From positions 44,247,319-44,311,318 of the forward strand of contig CM069457.1 in the NCBI GenBank assembly GCA_035610835.1: a stretch of DNA of 64,000 nucleotides. The letters are read 5' to 3'. This document shows, one piece after another, positions 34,519 to 48,124 of the stretch. A model generated the notes under the pieces. That model was not told the DNA's origin. It saw nothing but the letters and a program-made list of their open reading frames with translations, and did no database searches. The DNA is from Ophiura sarsii. Taxonomy: Eukaryota > Echinodermata > Ophiuroidea > Amphilepidida > Ophiuridae. Position numbers and translations under genes: made by a program. Numbering within the stretch: position 1 is the first letter of the stretch; each line of letters opens with the position of its first letter.

Positions 34519-35349
34519 AAAAGTCTTATTTTGGATATCTTTTGAACGTCGGTCTGACCGCCTTACGTTGGTCAAACATGGCCTACATTATACGTCGGTC
34601 CACTGACGCTTTAAGGCCAAGTACAGAACGTGTCGGCGTTCTAACTGTTGAATGGACATCGGCTATAGGCCGCTGAGAACCGTCAGAAGATGGCAATGAC
34701 ATCGGCAAACTGTGACCAGCTTATTTCAACTTTAAAATAATGTAAAACTCCATACTTGTACGTACAGGGAAATAAACATTTGCATTGAGAATAAAATAAT
34801 AAGATAACGTTACGGACTCCATGACAGGGCATGGGTGCTACTGTTCTCGCGCAATTAAACATTTATACTGATATAGTAAAATCCGTTATTGAATAAAAAC
34901 ATTAATGAGTAACTAAACCATATAACTCAATACGTACGGTAGTCCAAAATTCATAAATACAAAAATGATGAATAAATGCTCTAACCAGCCTCGGGAATAT
35001 CAGTTTCCACGAGCTAACACTACTTACTGTCCCGATAATAAGCCAAGCTCAGCTCTAGATCAGGCCATTGGTCGCTGAATAACTTAAACGACAAATTATT
35101 ATCAATGTCGGTTTTTCAACGCTTTGCCGACGTCGGCAACCCGACCTTCAAACGTCGGTCTTCCATTACATAATATAGCATTATAATTAACTATTCTCAT
35201 TTATCTTTATGCTTTTTCATACCAATATCAACATTTACAAACTTATTTCAATAACATATCATCCATATTTTAGTCTGAATTTAATAAAGCCATATTTAAT
35301 CATATAAAATAGTTTATATTAATACATAACACAATGACAATATCAACTA

Positions 35350-35422
35350 CTTCGTTAGCTCAGTCGATAGAGCGTCAGACTTAAGATACAGAGGTCCTGG
35401 GTTCAATCCCCGTCCGATCAAG
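35350..35422 (+). other. tRNA-Leu(TAA)-like sequence
   Basis: 73 bases with CGTTAGCTCAGTCGATAGAG (D arm), loop CTTAAGA (anticodon TAA) and GGGTTCAATCCC (T arm). Ends CTTCGTT/GATCAAG pair at six of seven positions, but two extra bases follow the T arm and the anticodon stem is mispaired. It also lacks the long variable arm of a true tRNA-Leu. Probably a SINE head or pseudogene. Confidence 0.45.
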
Positions 35423-35892
35423 TTAAGGTAAGTTCATCTAAAAATCTAAAAAAATTGCGAAAGAAGAATACAATGAATATATGACACATAAAATTCCTTG
35501 AATTATTTAATATTTTAATAATAAAATAGGTCGGCATAAAGTCGGGTAAATGTCGGCTAAACGTCACCACGTACGTCTGCCCAAAGTCCCACCGACGTTT
35601 CTCCATAAATGGTCGGTGCGACGTCATTCCGATGAGCAACCGACCTCTGAGCCGACGTCTCTGGGACGTTTGGTCCGACCAAAACCCGACGTCGGCCCGA
35701 CGTATATGTGTTATCTGGGATGTCTCAGATGTTAGTTTATTCCTAGGTCTATAGTCGTGCACGTAAATTTTATGTCGTATACTATCTTTATAAAAGAGAT
35801 TTTGTTATCATTATTATATCTTTTATATATCATGCTATAAAATCAGAAGGTGATTAGCTCATGAGATACATGAAATGTTAATACATTTAGGA

Positions 35893-36430
35893 TTAGCAGT
35901 ATAAATTTATAGTAATTACATTAAGAAATAGCAGTGTAAGTTTATAGAAGTAGTTGTGGAACTTTTGGTAACGATTAACACAATGAGTGTGACCCCTAAC
36001 TACCAGCTTGTTCTTGTCGTCAGCAGATATCAGTGAAGTTTCGTCGTCAAAACAAGTTCCCATCTGCAAAGCATATCTAACTTGCGCTCGGCAATAATGT
36101 GAGTCCGATGATTCACGCGAAATATCATTAGGTTTTGTCCCTATATTGGCGTCGATAACATGATGCACTGCTCTTATTGATTTTGTTTGGTGGCGTAAAG
36201 TGGCGACAAACAACAGATTCACTAAAACTTTCTAAACCATCAACTTCTTTCACAAGATCGTTTTGCAAAGTTTTAGCTGATACGCGAACAGACGCACAGG
36301 TCTCATTTCGACGTGTCGAGTGAGCTGCAAAACTGTGGTCTAGTAGTTTGGTTTTAGTGACTGTAGGAGATGATCTGTGGTTGCTTCTTGTGGTTGCTAA
36401 TCAAAGTATAGACAGGAAAGAGCTGTTTGT
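35893..36430 (-). pseudogene. Possible transposon-derived ORF fragment
   Basis: A 109-residue minus frame contains HYCRAQVRYALQMGTCFDDE and LISADDKNKLVVRG. The latter recalls a SxDDKxKVxxG motif seen in transposon-linked proteins of marine invertebrates, but I cannot name the family. The frame upstream to about 36430 continues with interruptions. Confidence 0.3.
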
Positions 36431-36461
36431 TCGAGTTTTGAATTTATACTAATACCATTCG

Positions 36462-36462
36462 C

Positions 36463-36498
<36 letters not shown>

Positions 36499-38300
36499 CA
36501 TATTTGTATAGCGCCTAACATCGAGATCCCTAAGCGCTTGAACATAAAACATAATAATAAACAAATACATGGATATGGACTACAATTAAAAAGCCATTGT
36601 GAACAAATAAGTCTTTTGGGATTTCTTAAACTGAAATATAGTCTCTGCATTTTTCACATGAAGTGGAATATTATTCCAGAGTTCTGCAGCTGACACAGAG
36701 AAAGAACGTTGACCATACTGAGTGGACGTTGAAGAGTAGACAAGACGCGATAGAGATGAAGAACGAAGATTGCGTGAGAAGTATATTGTTTGATTAGATC
36801 TTGAAGATAGATTGGCGCAGTACCATGAAGACATTTATAAGTCAGAAGTAAAATTGTATACACAATACGATACTTGATTGGCAGCCAGTGCAGATCACGG
36901 AGAGTTGGAGTTATGTGATCATGTTTGCGAGAAAGAGTGATTAATCTGGCAGCAGAGTTTTTAATTCTTTGAAGCTTGTTTATCTGCGAATTTGGTAGGC
37001 CGTGTAAAAGACTGTTACATTGATCTAAGCGACATGTAATAAATGCATGTATCAGCATTTCAGTTGATTTTCTGTCGAGAAACTTTCTAATCTGTCCAAT
37101 ACGATACAGAGCAAATGAAGCAGAACGGCATATGTTTTTGACAAAGATATCCATTTTCAAATCATTCTGAACAATGACTCCCAAATTGCAAGCACTCTTT
37201 ACTGGTTAAATCAAAGAGTCACAGATTAGAACATGTTTCAAAGGAGATGAATTGCTGAATCGGGATGAAATATGGAGAAACTCAGTTTTATCATCATTAA
37301 GTTTCAGATCATTGGCAGTTGACCACAGTTTAATAGTATTGATGCATGTTTCAAGTTTTGGGATGAGGGATGAGTGGTCATCCTTGTCAAAAATTATATA
37401 AACTTGTGTGTCAACGGCATAAATCATTTTGCCAAGGTCATGTAAATCAATGACGTCTTCCAGCGGTGCTGTGTACATGGTAAATGATAGTGGTCCAATA
37501 ACTGATCCTTGTGGGACGCCTTCCAGAGGAGTATGAGGCTTAGACATTTTGTCATTTACAGAGATAAATTGAGACCTATTTTGAAAATAGGAGGAAAACC
37601 AGCTTAGCACACATCCTCTAATACCATATCTGTGAACAAGTCGGTTAAGGAATGGTTGATGGTGTCAAGTGCTGCAGAGTAATCAAGAAGTATTAGGGCA
37701 GCCTCTTTTCCTTTATCTACAGCCAATAACAGGTCATTGTAAACACGAAGTAATGCTGTCTCTATACTATGCCCATATCTGTATGCTGATTGCATTTTTC
37801 CGCGGAGATTGTTCAAAGTGAGGTAGTCCTGGATTTGTGATGCAAACGCACGTTCAATTGTTTTGGCAAGGAACTTTAAGTTTGCGACAGGTCTGTAATT
37901 CTTCAATTGTTCACAGTCAAGCTTAGGTTTCTTTATGAGTGGTGTTATGACTGCTGATTTGAGAATATCTGGGAAATGACCATTTTGGAGAGACAAGTTG
38001 ACAATTTTTGTGATAATGGGTGCAAGTTCATCAGAACACTTTTTGAGAAGCCTTGTTGGTATAGGATCCAGGTTACATGACGTAGAAGGCGATCTCATGA
38101 TAAGTTTTCTCACTGATTCTTCTGATATAATGGCTAAATCAGAAATCGTTGACGTACATGTTGAGGCAGTGTCCTTAACGTCCTTGGTCCACAACGCAAT
38201 GTCGTTTCAATGCGAGTAGCGTCGACACGCACGGCTGCGACTTTAATGCGCCCAATGTGTTCCAGGAATATACTTGGTACATGCTAAAATAGAATCGAAA
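36462..38300 (-). mobile_element. LINE (L2/CR1-like) with inactive reverse transcriptase
   Basis: Minus-strand frames in order: 38194-37604 (LDPIPTRLLKK, ITPLIKKP, NYRPVANLKFLAKTIER, QSAYRYGHSIETALLRVYND, LLDYSAALDTINH); 37610-37206 (GVPQGSVIGPLSFTMYT, then MIYAVDTQVYI); 37184-36654 (LQRIKNSAARLI, ITPTLRDLHWLPIKYRI, YKCLHGTAP). The usual YADD catalytic motif reads YAVD, so one catalytic aspartate is lost, and at least three frame breaks are present. The 3' end has TATAGCGCCTAAC next to an AAT repeat (36462-36497). The 5' part with the endonuclease is missing. Confidence 0.85.
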
Positions 38301-38984
38301 ATGTATAATACAGATTATAACAAATAAATTATACACTTGTTAACACCTTATTTGAAATAGTTTTCTCATTTCATTATTGGTCTGTGATTTCATACCAGTA
38401 AATACAATTCGCTAAAGAATAAACTTTGTTTCGTTCATATGTCGATCAATAGTTTTAAGTAGTCGCAAATCCACTTGGGCTGATTTTTTTAGAATGTCTA
38501 CACTCCTAAGACATAAGACCTCAGACATAAGAAGGTATTTTTTTTTCGGGGAAGGTACGAGAAATCATTTCATATTTGGTCCACAAATCAGTTGACATAC
38601 TACCTTGACTATGTTACCATCCATTGTATTGTTTTTAAATTGACATTTCGTGATCATCATCAGAAGTTAATTGGGTGGGTCTATCACATAGGCCATGATT
38701 TATTGCAAATCGTGCTGCATACATGTACCAGTAGTGTACCCGTATGCGTATCATATCGGTTATTTTCATTTTGCAATTGCCAAGGATAAAAACACATATC
38801 AAACAAAATGAATTTGCATAATGTGTTCAACTGGTAAATGTCCCATTGGCTCGCTATACAGGGTGAATCAAAAAAAAATGCACGGATTGAAACAGCCAGT
38901 TGACATTTATATATGTGCATTGAACCATGAAATTGTTCTTATATGCATAAAGCGTCGACTGAACAAAAAGCCAACCGTCACTAG
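38301..38984. other. Spacer with a lone mariner-like end
   Basis: TACAGGGTGAATCAAAAAAA at about 38858 looks like a Tc1/mariner terminus, but no partner was found nearby. No gene. Confidence 0.4.
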
Positions 38985-39480
38985 CCTTGGTTCAAGGCGC
39001 TCTATACTCCCCCACCTCCATCCTCCCCCTACACCACCTATCCCCTCCCCCATCGATATCCCGCCACACGTCCACACCCCCATTCCACCTCAACTTACCA
39101 ACAACAACCCCGCGATATAGCTCTACACACACTACACAGGCAGCCGACTGATAGCTCTACTCTACACGCAGCTGCAAGCAACGAAGCCGCTAGCGATGTT
39201 CGAGCCGCGCAGCGGTTGGTTCAAGATGCTCTATACTCCCCCACCTCCATCCGCCCCCTACACCACCTATCTCCTCCCCCATCGATATCCCGCCACACGT
39301 CCACACCCCCATTCCACCTCAACTTACCAACAACAACCACCGCGAATAGCTCTACACACACTACACAGGCAGCCGACTGATAGCTCTTCTCTACACACAG
39401 ACAGCCGCGGAGCGGCGGCTAAGGCAGCCATATAGCTCAGCTCTACTCTACACACAGACAGCCGCGGAGCGGCTAATGCA
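38985..39480. repeat. C-rich direct duplication (~240 bp x 2)
   Basis: CTCTATACTCCCCCACCTCC, CATCGATATCCCGCCACACG and TAGCTCTACACACACTACAC occur in the same order at about 39000-39150 and 39229-39370. CAGCCGCGGAGCGGC is repeated nearby (39411, 39460). Open frames on both strands follow from the low complexity and are not genes. Confidence 0.8.
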
Positions 39481-40239
39481 GCAGCGAAGCTGCTGCAAGC
39501 GACGAAGTCGCTAGTGATGGTCGATTCGAGTGGTTTGTGTTGGCTTGTAATAGTCACGGTGAGATCGCGCGCGACTAACATTGGATTGACATACAATACA
39601 GGTAGGCCCGCTGTACTACTGGTATCAAATGATAGTGGTAGAAAGGGTGTATGTGGTGGGGGAGAAAATAAGGACTTGATTTCAAGTCTAACCGTCACAA
39701 GTTTTATAAGCTGACCGCGTTTTGTTGTCATTCCAATGGGATTACCACACAGTAAAATTGGTTTTGTTAAAATGGTCATTATTATCACACAAATTGTCAA
39801 CATGTTCCTGACAAATTGATTATTTAAATCTAAAATAAGCAGTTAATCTTCTGATACCAAGGTGTCAAATAAAATGGCAAATAAGAAAACCGGCATGTGT
39901 TAGAACCGAAGCGTCATCCCTACACCGCAACATGCATAACAGGAGAATGGGTAGACAAGCTGTTCGCAACATGTTGGACATGACATACCAATGTCTTTAA
40001 CAAGATGATGGCCATGTCGAAGGAAGTTTTCGTTAAAAACTTAATATCAACGAATAGAAATCACTTATTTCAATTGCAAGCCTAACCCTAACCTGAAGAT
40101 AACACAGGAGGAACCATCGTAAAGCCGGAAACTGCGAAAGTAAATTACATCAGGGATCTAGCAATGAAAGAGACACCTTGATTGGTCTTCGTATCGTAAA
40201 CATCGCTAACACAAACCAATAAACACCATGTTTAGTGAG
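39481..40239. other. No gene seen
   Basis: Mixed sequence without a recognisable exon or repeat. Confidence 0.4.
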
Positions 40240-40470
40240 CATCATACTATCAGCAGTAGATAACTTAACGAGTAAGTTGTATTGCTATCAACAGTAGATA
40301 GCAAGTAAATGCTATCAGCAGAAGATAACATTACAATTGAATTTATTGCTATCAGCAGTAGATAGCTAGTAAAGGAATTGCTATCAATAGTATATATAGC
40401 AAATGAAAATAATGCTATCAGCATCAATCTAACATATCAATTTAATTTATAGCTATCAGCAGTAGATTCG
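40240..40470. repeat. GCTATCAGCAGTAGATAG interspersed repeats
   Basis: At least six copies of CTATCAGCAGTAGATAG or close variants (about 40247, 40286, 40310, 40350, 40380, 40452), spaced 30-70 bases apart by AT-rich sequence, all in one orientation. Confidence 0.8.
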
Positions 40471-42744
40471 CTACTTTGTTTAGAAATAGGGGAAAGATTC
40501 CTTGCTCGTGTGGAGCGTCAGCAATCTGTTTACGTATGGATTTCATCAATATTTTGTAAAATAGATACAGTACATTCTCATCACAGTTTAAGATAACAAT
40601 TTCAATTTAACAATGTACTGTGATAAACATAAAAACACCAATACCATTAAAATTTAGGTTAATTTATTTGACCTGGGAAAATGGTGGAGGGCCTCTAACG
40701 ATTTAAGAGCATGGTCCCACATTGCCCTTGGTCATTTTAACTTATTTCCAACACTGCAAATATCAGCTACTTATATCCACATTAGGTTGTCAATGAAACA
40801 ATACGAAATAAAATAAAATGTGATCATAACAAACTCGAGTCATAACACAGAATTCTAATTTTCAAAAATGCGTCAAATTCAAATTGTTACGAACAAATTT
40901 TCAATTTAAAGGTAAAGGGTACCAGATAGTAGTTAAAACTATCTACTATTGCTTAGTTTGTATATCCATTGAGTGCATCACACCAGAAAAATACCCAGAA
41001 ACTTGTTATGGTGAACTTACTGCAGACCTATCCACACCAATAGAACTGATCAATAGCAACTGAAAGTGTACAACATTAGTCTCATCTTGTAGATATTTGC
41101 AAAAGGAAATGTGGTAAAAAATCATGCAAAGGTTGTTCGGTTCTCAGGATATTGTCTGTTGATTATTGGAAAATATGACCGGAAATCTGCCAAAGAGTGC
41201 CATTTGGGGCCAAAAATGACATTTTATCCATTTGTTTATCATATGTTTATCCATTTCTATTAAAATAAGACATGACATATTTGTCATATTTTCATATTTG
41301 TACAGCAGACTCCAGAATATGCCATTTTATTCAAAATTCATAATCGCAATTCAGAGAATCGTCAAAAAAGACTAAGTCCAGCTAATGAATATGCGTAATG
41401 TGAATATCTGCAGTTCTACAAACAGTAGAGAGATGAGCTTCAGTATACTGGTTACCTGTGACAAGATGTACATAAAAATGTAAAATGTAGTTAATTATCT
41501 CATTAAATATGCAAATGAGCGCATTATGTATTCATATTTCGCATATGCAAATCAGGTCAGTTTGGCTCGCCTTTTTTAAGTATATACCTGAACATATTCT
41601 CTAGCCATTTTCATTTGAATTGTGTGGGTGCTATACCTACTACATGCACTAGGTTAACTGGCGGGTAATTTACGCTCAATCTTATACCTCACCGGACCCA
41701 AGTGTAAGTTGGAGCATAACAGTTTATGCTGTAACGAAACAACATAATTTCTTATTTGCCCGACGGACGATTACATAGATATGATGATCAGTGGGAACAT
41801 TTTATCATGCAATTTATTATCAACTTGTGAATATTTAATTCGGTTGTTTTCATAAATATATTTAGTTAAATAAATTCAATTTATGAAGAAATGGTTCATT
41901 TGTGAAATTGTTGTGTAATTATTTTGTTCTGTACACGTGAACTCTGCAATGAAGTGACCAAACAACACCATGTATACGTTCAAATTTATTTATTTCTGTC
42001 ATTTGTCACTGGGTCTCGTCATACATGAAGCCTTTTCATTATTTACTTGTTTCTGGCCTCAAACTATAGCATTCTACACTTAACTTTGAGCCGATAATGA
42101 AAATTTGAAAATAATAAATAATGAATAATGAAATAGTGCCCTACTCAGTCAAAAAATATGAAACGGGAAACTTGGTATCATATTTCATTAACTTTAAACG
42201 CCATGAGCATCAAGAAGGGGGTGCCGCTCTACTATTATAATATTTTTCAGTTTTACAGTGACTTGATAAGGTTCTTCCTACATGTACAATTAACACCCCC
42301 TGTAACAACACGTAGAACCATAAGGGCAGGTCTGCATCGAGGGCGCCTTTTATTTATTGTTACCCTTTCCTGTCCGTATGTATATGGTCGAATTGTACAC
42401 GTGATGTTCAGGCCTCTAATAAAATAATCTATATCTTGACAATTTTATTTTTGTGTTATACGTATCCGCCTCGATGAGACGGTTCGCGCCATATATAATA
42501 TGACCAACTTAAATGCACAATTGGGCGTATACGAGCAATAAACCTGCTATTTTTTACCCTTTTTACAAAATAGTTGTTAAGGTTTTTTGTTAGACATATA
42601 ACCGTTTAGATGAAAACGAGCTTAATCGGAAATAATTTTGCCTGTTTGATTGCTGGATATCTCAAGAATGCCTCTTTTAATTTGTGGTTACTTTCGATCA
42701 ATCCCTGAATTGTTGTGATTTTTTTTGCTGTGGTAAGTGTTGAC
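40471..42744. other. No gene seen; fragment of element A at 41655-41735
   Basis: CTGGCGGGTAATTTACGCTC and GGACCCAAGTGTAAGTTGGA at 41658-41713 match the left part of element A (18008-18066, 51120-51175). Otherwise AT-rich spacer. Confidence 0.55.
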
Positions 42745-45700
42745 GTTACCTACAAATACATGTTTTGTTAAATCTCACTTTCGGGGAAGAATTCGCCTGA
42801 TGTAGAGTAATTTGTGCTGTAAGGAAGCCTAAATATGTTAAATACTTAAATGCATTGTCCCCATTCAAGTCGATTTTTTGATAAAGCTGTTAGAAATTTT
42901 AAAAGCTGAAACCATCGGTTTGGCAAAAAAAAATGAATTACCTCCGAATACATATTTAAAACACTGCCATTTTAATATAAACAAAGATTAGTGAATGATA
43001 TCTATAGAATAAGCGAAATATGATACAATGTACATGTGCGACAAGTTTTATCATTTTGAAGGCAACATTTTTTTTAAATATCAGCAATAAAAGGCTGTAT
43101 TCGTAGGCAAATTTGAAATATGAACTGTTACCTTCAAATACAAATAACGATACCGTGGTACTTCCCTCTGTTGTTACATACTTGTAGCGACTGGAATAAA
43201 GTAGAAATGTGCGCTGCGTTCGGCAAGCAACGGAGAAGTTTTGCATCAAACTTTCAGCTTTTGTATTAGTAACCTTTCACAATATTCTGTACTTTGTGTA
43301 CAAGTGCATCAATAATTATGTTGTTGTCTTAACAGTTGATTATATAGCCTCCCTCTGTCTCAATCTTATTACTCCTATTAGTGTAGTTTTGTATGCTATT
43401 CACGTAAAGACATCATCTGACAGTTGATTTAAATCGCAATGGGGGTGATTAATGTTTATATAAATATTCAGTGACAGCATCTCGTGCATGACTTCATGCT
43501 GTATTCGGAGGTAACATGTATATGTAGGCAACATTCAATAATATACACAGTGCATATTGGCCCTAAACTATTTTATTTCACATAAGCGCAATCATACAAT
43601 CTGACTGGAAATATTACTATATTTATATTTGGAGGGGTAAAAAATAATATTCCTTATTAAACGAAAATGGGAAGTGTTGATTTAAATAAAATGCATGGTG
43701 TTATCACACTGTTTTTGCCGAGAACATATTTTTTGTTGGTGTTAGAGTAAATGAATGATATTTATATCCATAGATTACACGTTGATCGTCTTAAAATGGA
43801 TACATTTAGACATAACATCCATGAAATTTCGGTTTCATAATCAATATTTTCATATTCCATTTTGTATTCGTAGGTAACTTATATATTAGTTAATGGGCAT
43901 GGTACAATTCCTGCATTGTTTGTCGCTTTCATTCGCACCTAATATTATGTAAATATTATGTAGGAATGTATAAGACGGGAATTGTATTGTTTGGTGCGCA
44001 ATATTGTTTTAAACCAGCTTGTCGATATGATGTATGCGTAGTTAACCAATTTCCCCAGGAATTGCAGAGCAGTGACTACTGAGGTACTTAATATTGGCCA
44101 TTATTGTAGTTGTATTTGAAAATGGAATTCATGTGTAACAATATAAAATAACTTGCTTCATTTTTGCTCTGGCAGGTTGTGTAATGTCACCGAAACGTAT
44201 TTTAAGTGAACGAGCAATTTAGTAAAACCTTTTCATTTGTTTAAAGGTGTGAGGGAATCGAGGGTAGGCCTATACTGATTTCAGTCTTAAATTTAAAAAA
44301 AATGTTCATGAATAATGCTTCCGACATTTATTTCTTAGTGTAATTGAACTAAGCAGTGGATGATTTTTTTTTAAAATCATAATGAAAGGCACATGCCCGA
44401 CAATATCTCTGTCGTGGCAAAACTGATTAGATTAGTGTTGTTAAATCAAACAACATTGAATTTCTAAACATAAAATTCCTATTTTGTCTACATCTGACAA
44501 AATATATCATAATGGTGATTCTATGTCAAACGGGGTCTGCCTCCGGTTGAAACTCGATAAATACTGACTATGTACGACATTCAGAATTATACAAATTCCA
44601 AACTAGGAAATTATATTTTAATTCTAATCTGACAACTGAATGTCTCAGTGCTAAAAGTTGTATATGCTTTATTCCGTTGTGGACTGAAAGGCAAAATATT
44701 TGAATGTGCTAGATTTTGAACATGTTAGGCTCATATTAAACTGATATATATAAGGTCTGATATGAAATTATTTCAAAGTATATATTAAATGAATCAAAAA
44801 GCGATCTGGCTATCGTGTTTAAAACAGCTATTCAAAATGATAACTTCCAGAAGACCTCACTTGCCTCCTTTATTTAGAACAAATTGAGAAAGGCAACCGG
44901 TTGTTTTATTGCTTAAAACAAATAACCTGACATTCAAGACTATGAATTACAGGCAAATCAAACTGTCTGCTTAAAGGAAACCGCTCGCTTTCTAATTAAA
45001 GATGGCTCGGTGAACTATTCAATAGTTGATTCGATCCAATACTTTGGATTCACACGGAAACTGAAACGTTCATTCTTAACATTCTAGAATGTCCTATATA
45101 ATGAACAAAGAGTAATTAAGTTCTATTAGATATTTATCCTCGCGACATGAGAGACCAAAAGAACTAACTACACACAGAATACATCAAGAATCACTAAACT
45201 TGTTAAGTAGAGATTACAAGGCTGAATGATCACGAGGCTGAATGATCAGATGTTTCTTAATTAAGTTTTTATTATGTTTAGTTTTAATGATGAACATGCT
45301 TTTTACCAAATTAGATCAGTAATTATATTAGTATTACTAGCGAGTTAATTGATTGTTTAACTATACCTTTACGAAATTTTAACCCAGAACGATATGTATG
45401 TTGTCATCATCTTGCCCTACATCAGATGTTAAATATTACACACTTTTGACTGTTTTGTAGAAGTTAAACGCACATTCTTAATAATTGAAAGTCAAGCAAG
45501 AAAGACACCAACAAAATTGGATGATCAGATACGTTAGCATAATAAAACATTTTCTGCCATAATTATCATGTGTAAAAGGTTAAATCTATTCAATATGCCT
45601 TTAACATCAAGAATAATAACAGTATATGTCTATCACTAGTGAGGTTATTGATGCTTAGGGTGTTTTCTTTTATATCTTAGAAATAGGAACATGGTTTTAT

Positions 45701-46715
45701 ATTATTTTAATGTTTAATAGGTTAATCTTGCTGTTTTATTCAAATGTTGAATATTACGCAATTCTGATTGTTTTGTAAAAGCAGCGCTGAGTGCACATTT
45801 TTAAATCTACTTATAAAGTCAATCAAGACACCATTTTGATACGACATTCCCCTCATACGCGATTCAGGGCATACAAAACTACGTCGAGTACAATTTTGCC
45901 CTTAAACCTATGTCAAATCAACAAATCCAACTGTTCTTAGTCAACGAAGTTGAAGTTGAGAACAAATGTGTTACCTACGAATACTTGATTATTGCAATGT
46001 AAGCTACCGTGTTTTAAGTCTTAACATGTTTTTCTCTGATAGGAATGCTTAAAAATGTTGCCTGATATATTGTTCTTAATAAACCTTTTCAAAATTGCAA
46101 CTGACAGTTAGATATTGTATATTTTTTTCAACATTAAATTAATATTCTAGTATCTATTTAAAGTATACTACTGGGAATTTGTTCATAATATTAGGATTTA
46201 AACATGTTTTAACATGTTTATTTAAAAAAAATTTATTGTTAACAGTCCTGCATAATTATTTCACCCCAAAATGTAACATAAATTAAGTAGAACATTAATT
46301 TATTACAGTTTTACTTTTCTTACCTACGTATTACCTGTTACCTTCGAATACCAAATTTCCACATTCCTCTATGTACTTAGGTTTTGGGCGCATGCTCAAA
46401 ATTCTAAATTTTACAGAAAGGGTCATTCCCCCTCTTTGAGGTACATGAAAACAAATGTTCATTAAAATCATCTCGGTGAAAGTACACAAAGTGACTCAAC
46501 CTCATGTTTCAAAGTATTGAGAGTCTGCAAATGCTACCTAACTGTGTGAATCTAAAATGTAAACAAAAAATGAGCACCTGGACAAATATGATCACTTTCT
46601 ATCAGCATTAGCATCTTCTGAATACAATACAATCACAAATTTGAATGGCATATGTAAATAGGTGGAATAATCATCACTTGATCAAAATATGGTACTTGTA
46701 TTTGTAGGTAACATT
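42745..46715. repeat. Dispersed GTTACCTACGAATAC motif region
   Basis: Ten full or near copies of this 15-mer occur in both orientations: plus at 42745, 42938, 43127, 45970 and 46337; minus at 43097, 43501, 43519, 43864 and 46698. They are scattered singly in otherwise AT-rich DNA without visible coding exons. No longer repeat unit explains them. Confidence 0.65.
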
Positions 46716-47145
46716 GAGAAGTGTACCTTCAACTTCATCATTCCGCCACGTGGTCAATTGGAGAGATTAGTGATGGCACTTTTTTTCCATACAAGCTTGA
46801 TATGTTGACTTTGAGTTGGGAAAAGGAATAAGAGATTGAAGCATTTTGAAACTGGACCCTAAAAATCTAGCCGTGGACACTTTTCGTTGGATTCGACCAT
46901 ATACATGTTTACCATACCTGTTCACAATGCGTGAAAAGTTCACTTATTGGTATAATTGGTATGTGCTTATTGAACTGAGACTACCTTTTAATCAATTTAG
47001 AAAGAAATAAATGTCAACAAAAAAACACAGGATTCGTCATATATTCGTGAAGTGAACTTCCTTATTGCTGACATTAATTCAATTCAGGAGTATTTTTAAC
47101 CAATAGTGTGTATCTATATCGTATTCATTAAGCGATAATGATGCC

Positions 47146-47218
47146 ATGATGTTTCCTTCAAGACTCTTTATATGTTTGACGTTGATGTTGCTGAGCTATA
47201 GTCATAACATGGTTACAG
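47146..47218 (+). CDS. Gene 2: signal-peptide first exon
   Basis: Two adjacent ATGs (47146, 47149) open 24 codons, MMFPSRLFICLTLMLLSYSH..., with a basic residue and a hydrophobic core typical of a signal peptide. The exon ends ACA G|GTAAGTG, a consensus donor in phase 1, which fits the phase 1 entry of the first FN3 exon at 50393 (together: T-G-V-N-P-P). An in-frame stop (TGA) overlaps just upstream in the register of the first ATGATG at 47138, so 47146 or 47149 is the start. The exon is too short to stand out as an open frame. An additional exon between it and 50393 cannot be excluded. Confidence 0.7.
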
Positions 47219-48124
47219 GTAAGTGAATACAATATGTACATGACATTCTAAACGGAAGTAACGCGTATTTATTCTACAATAGTGCACTTACCCAATATAT
47301 CACCATGATTAGAGTGAACAAATACTACCGTATATAATATAAGTTATGAGATTGAGAAGTATTTCGGAAACAAAATTGTTACAATGGATTTACCAATAGT
47401 GTTGCAAAGTGTTATCGTTCTTCTTTACTGGCAATTATTTCAGTTTGTCACCTTTAAATTTTGTATCATATTTTTAGCTCTGGCAACACCGATAGTTTTA
47501 CAATATTAAAAATGGGTATTTCTTATTCAAATTTGGGAACTCCCAAAATCGATTTACCTTGGCACTCACAAATACAATTTCTTGTTGGTTTTGTATACAT
47601 TTCCTCTTTCAATTGTGGAGAGAACTGTTCGGGCCATTATATGGAGTGTTTAGTGTTGCAATCCGTTCAATTCGAGAGACAACTGCCTGAGAATTATATA
47701 GTGATACCACAGTGTTGCAAGAAACCTTGATGTTATCATCGACAGTTTAGTTTATTCAAGGATAGTCCAGTATTATGACAGTTTGGTGCTATCATCTCTT
47801 GATCTGAAAAGGTCAATGTCTATGACATTCAAAAATAACCCAAACAAAATGTCAGTGTCCGGGCAAATGTATTTTACTGCCAAGTTATAGTACTTGTCGA
47901 CGTGACGTGCAAACCTCCAGTGTAGCCAGAGCAAAAGAAAAAAGAATAAAGGCCACCTGAAATTACCTGTCTGAAGAAGAAAGACAATATTTTGCAACAC
48001 AAGTCCTTTATTTGATAAATTTTACACTTGAGTCAGTAGCCAGAGACCCCTAAAAGTATATTACCTCTGAAGCAACCACACGTATCCGGGTCATATGCGG
48101 ATAGCTTACTAGAACCAACAAAGT

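Larger units (their letters stand above)
34200..35735. mobile_element. ACGTCGG-rich repeat element
   Basis: Dense ACGTCGG-like words at 34205-34720, 35105-35170 and 35525-35705. The right end reads GACGTATATGTGTTATCTGG|GATG, which closely matches GACGTATCTGTGTTACCTGG at 58175 and, inverted, the end at 63702. The left terminus is not clear. It includes a perfect palindrome (34467-34518) and a tRNA-like sequence. Confidence 0.6.

Noticed and set aside
39324..39803. 159-residue minus ORF
   Set aside because: Runs through the duplicated C-rich repeat; residues repeat with the DNA repeat and no domain is recognisable.
42956..43249. 97-residue minus ORF as an upstream exon of gene 1
   Set aside because: No FN3 signature, no fitting acceptor and donor pair, and the stretch contains copies of the dispersed 15-mer.
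47461..47730. 89-residue plus ORF in gene 2 intron 1 as an exon
   Set aside because: The acceptor-like TTTTTAG before it does not give phase 1, and phase 1 reading hits a stop within ten codons.
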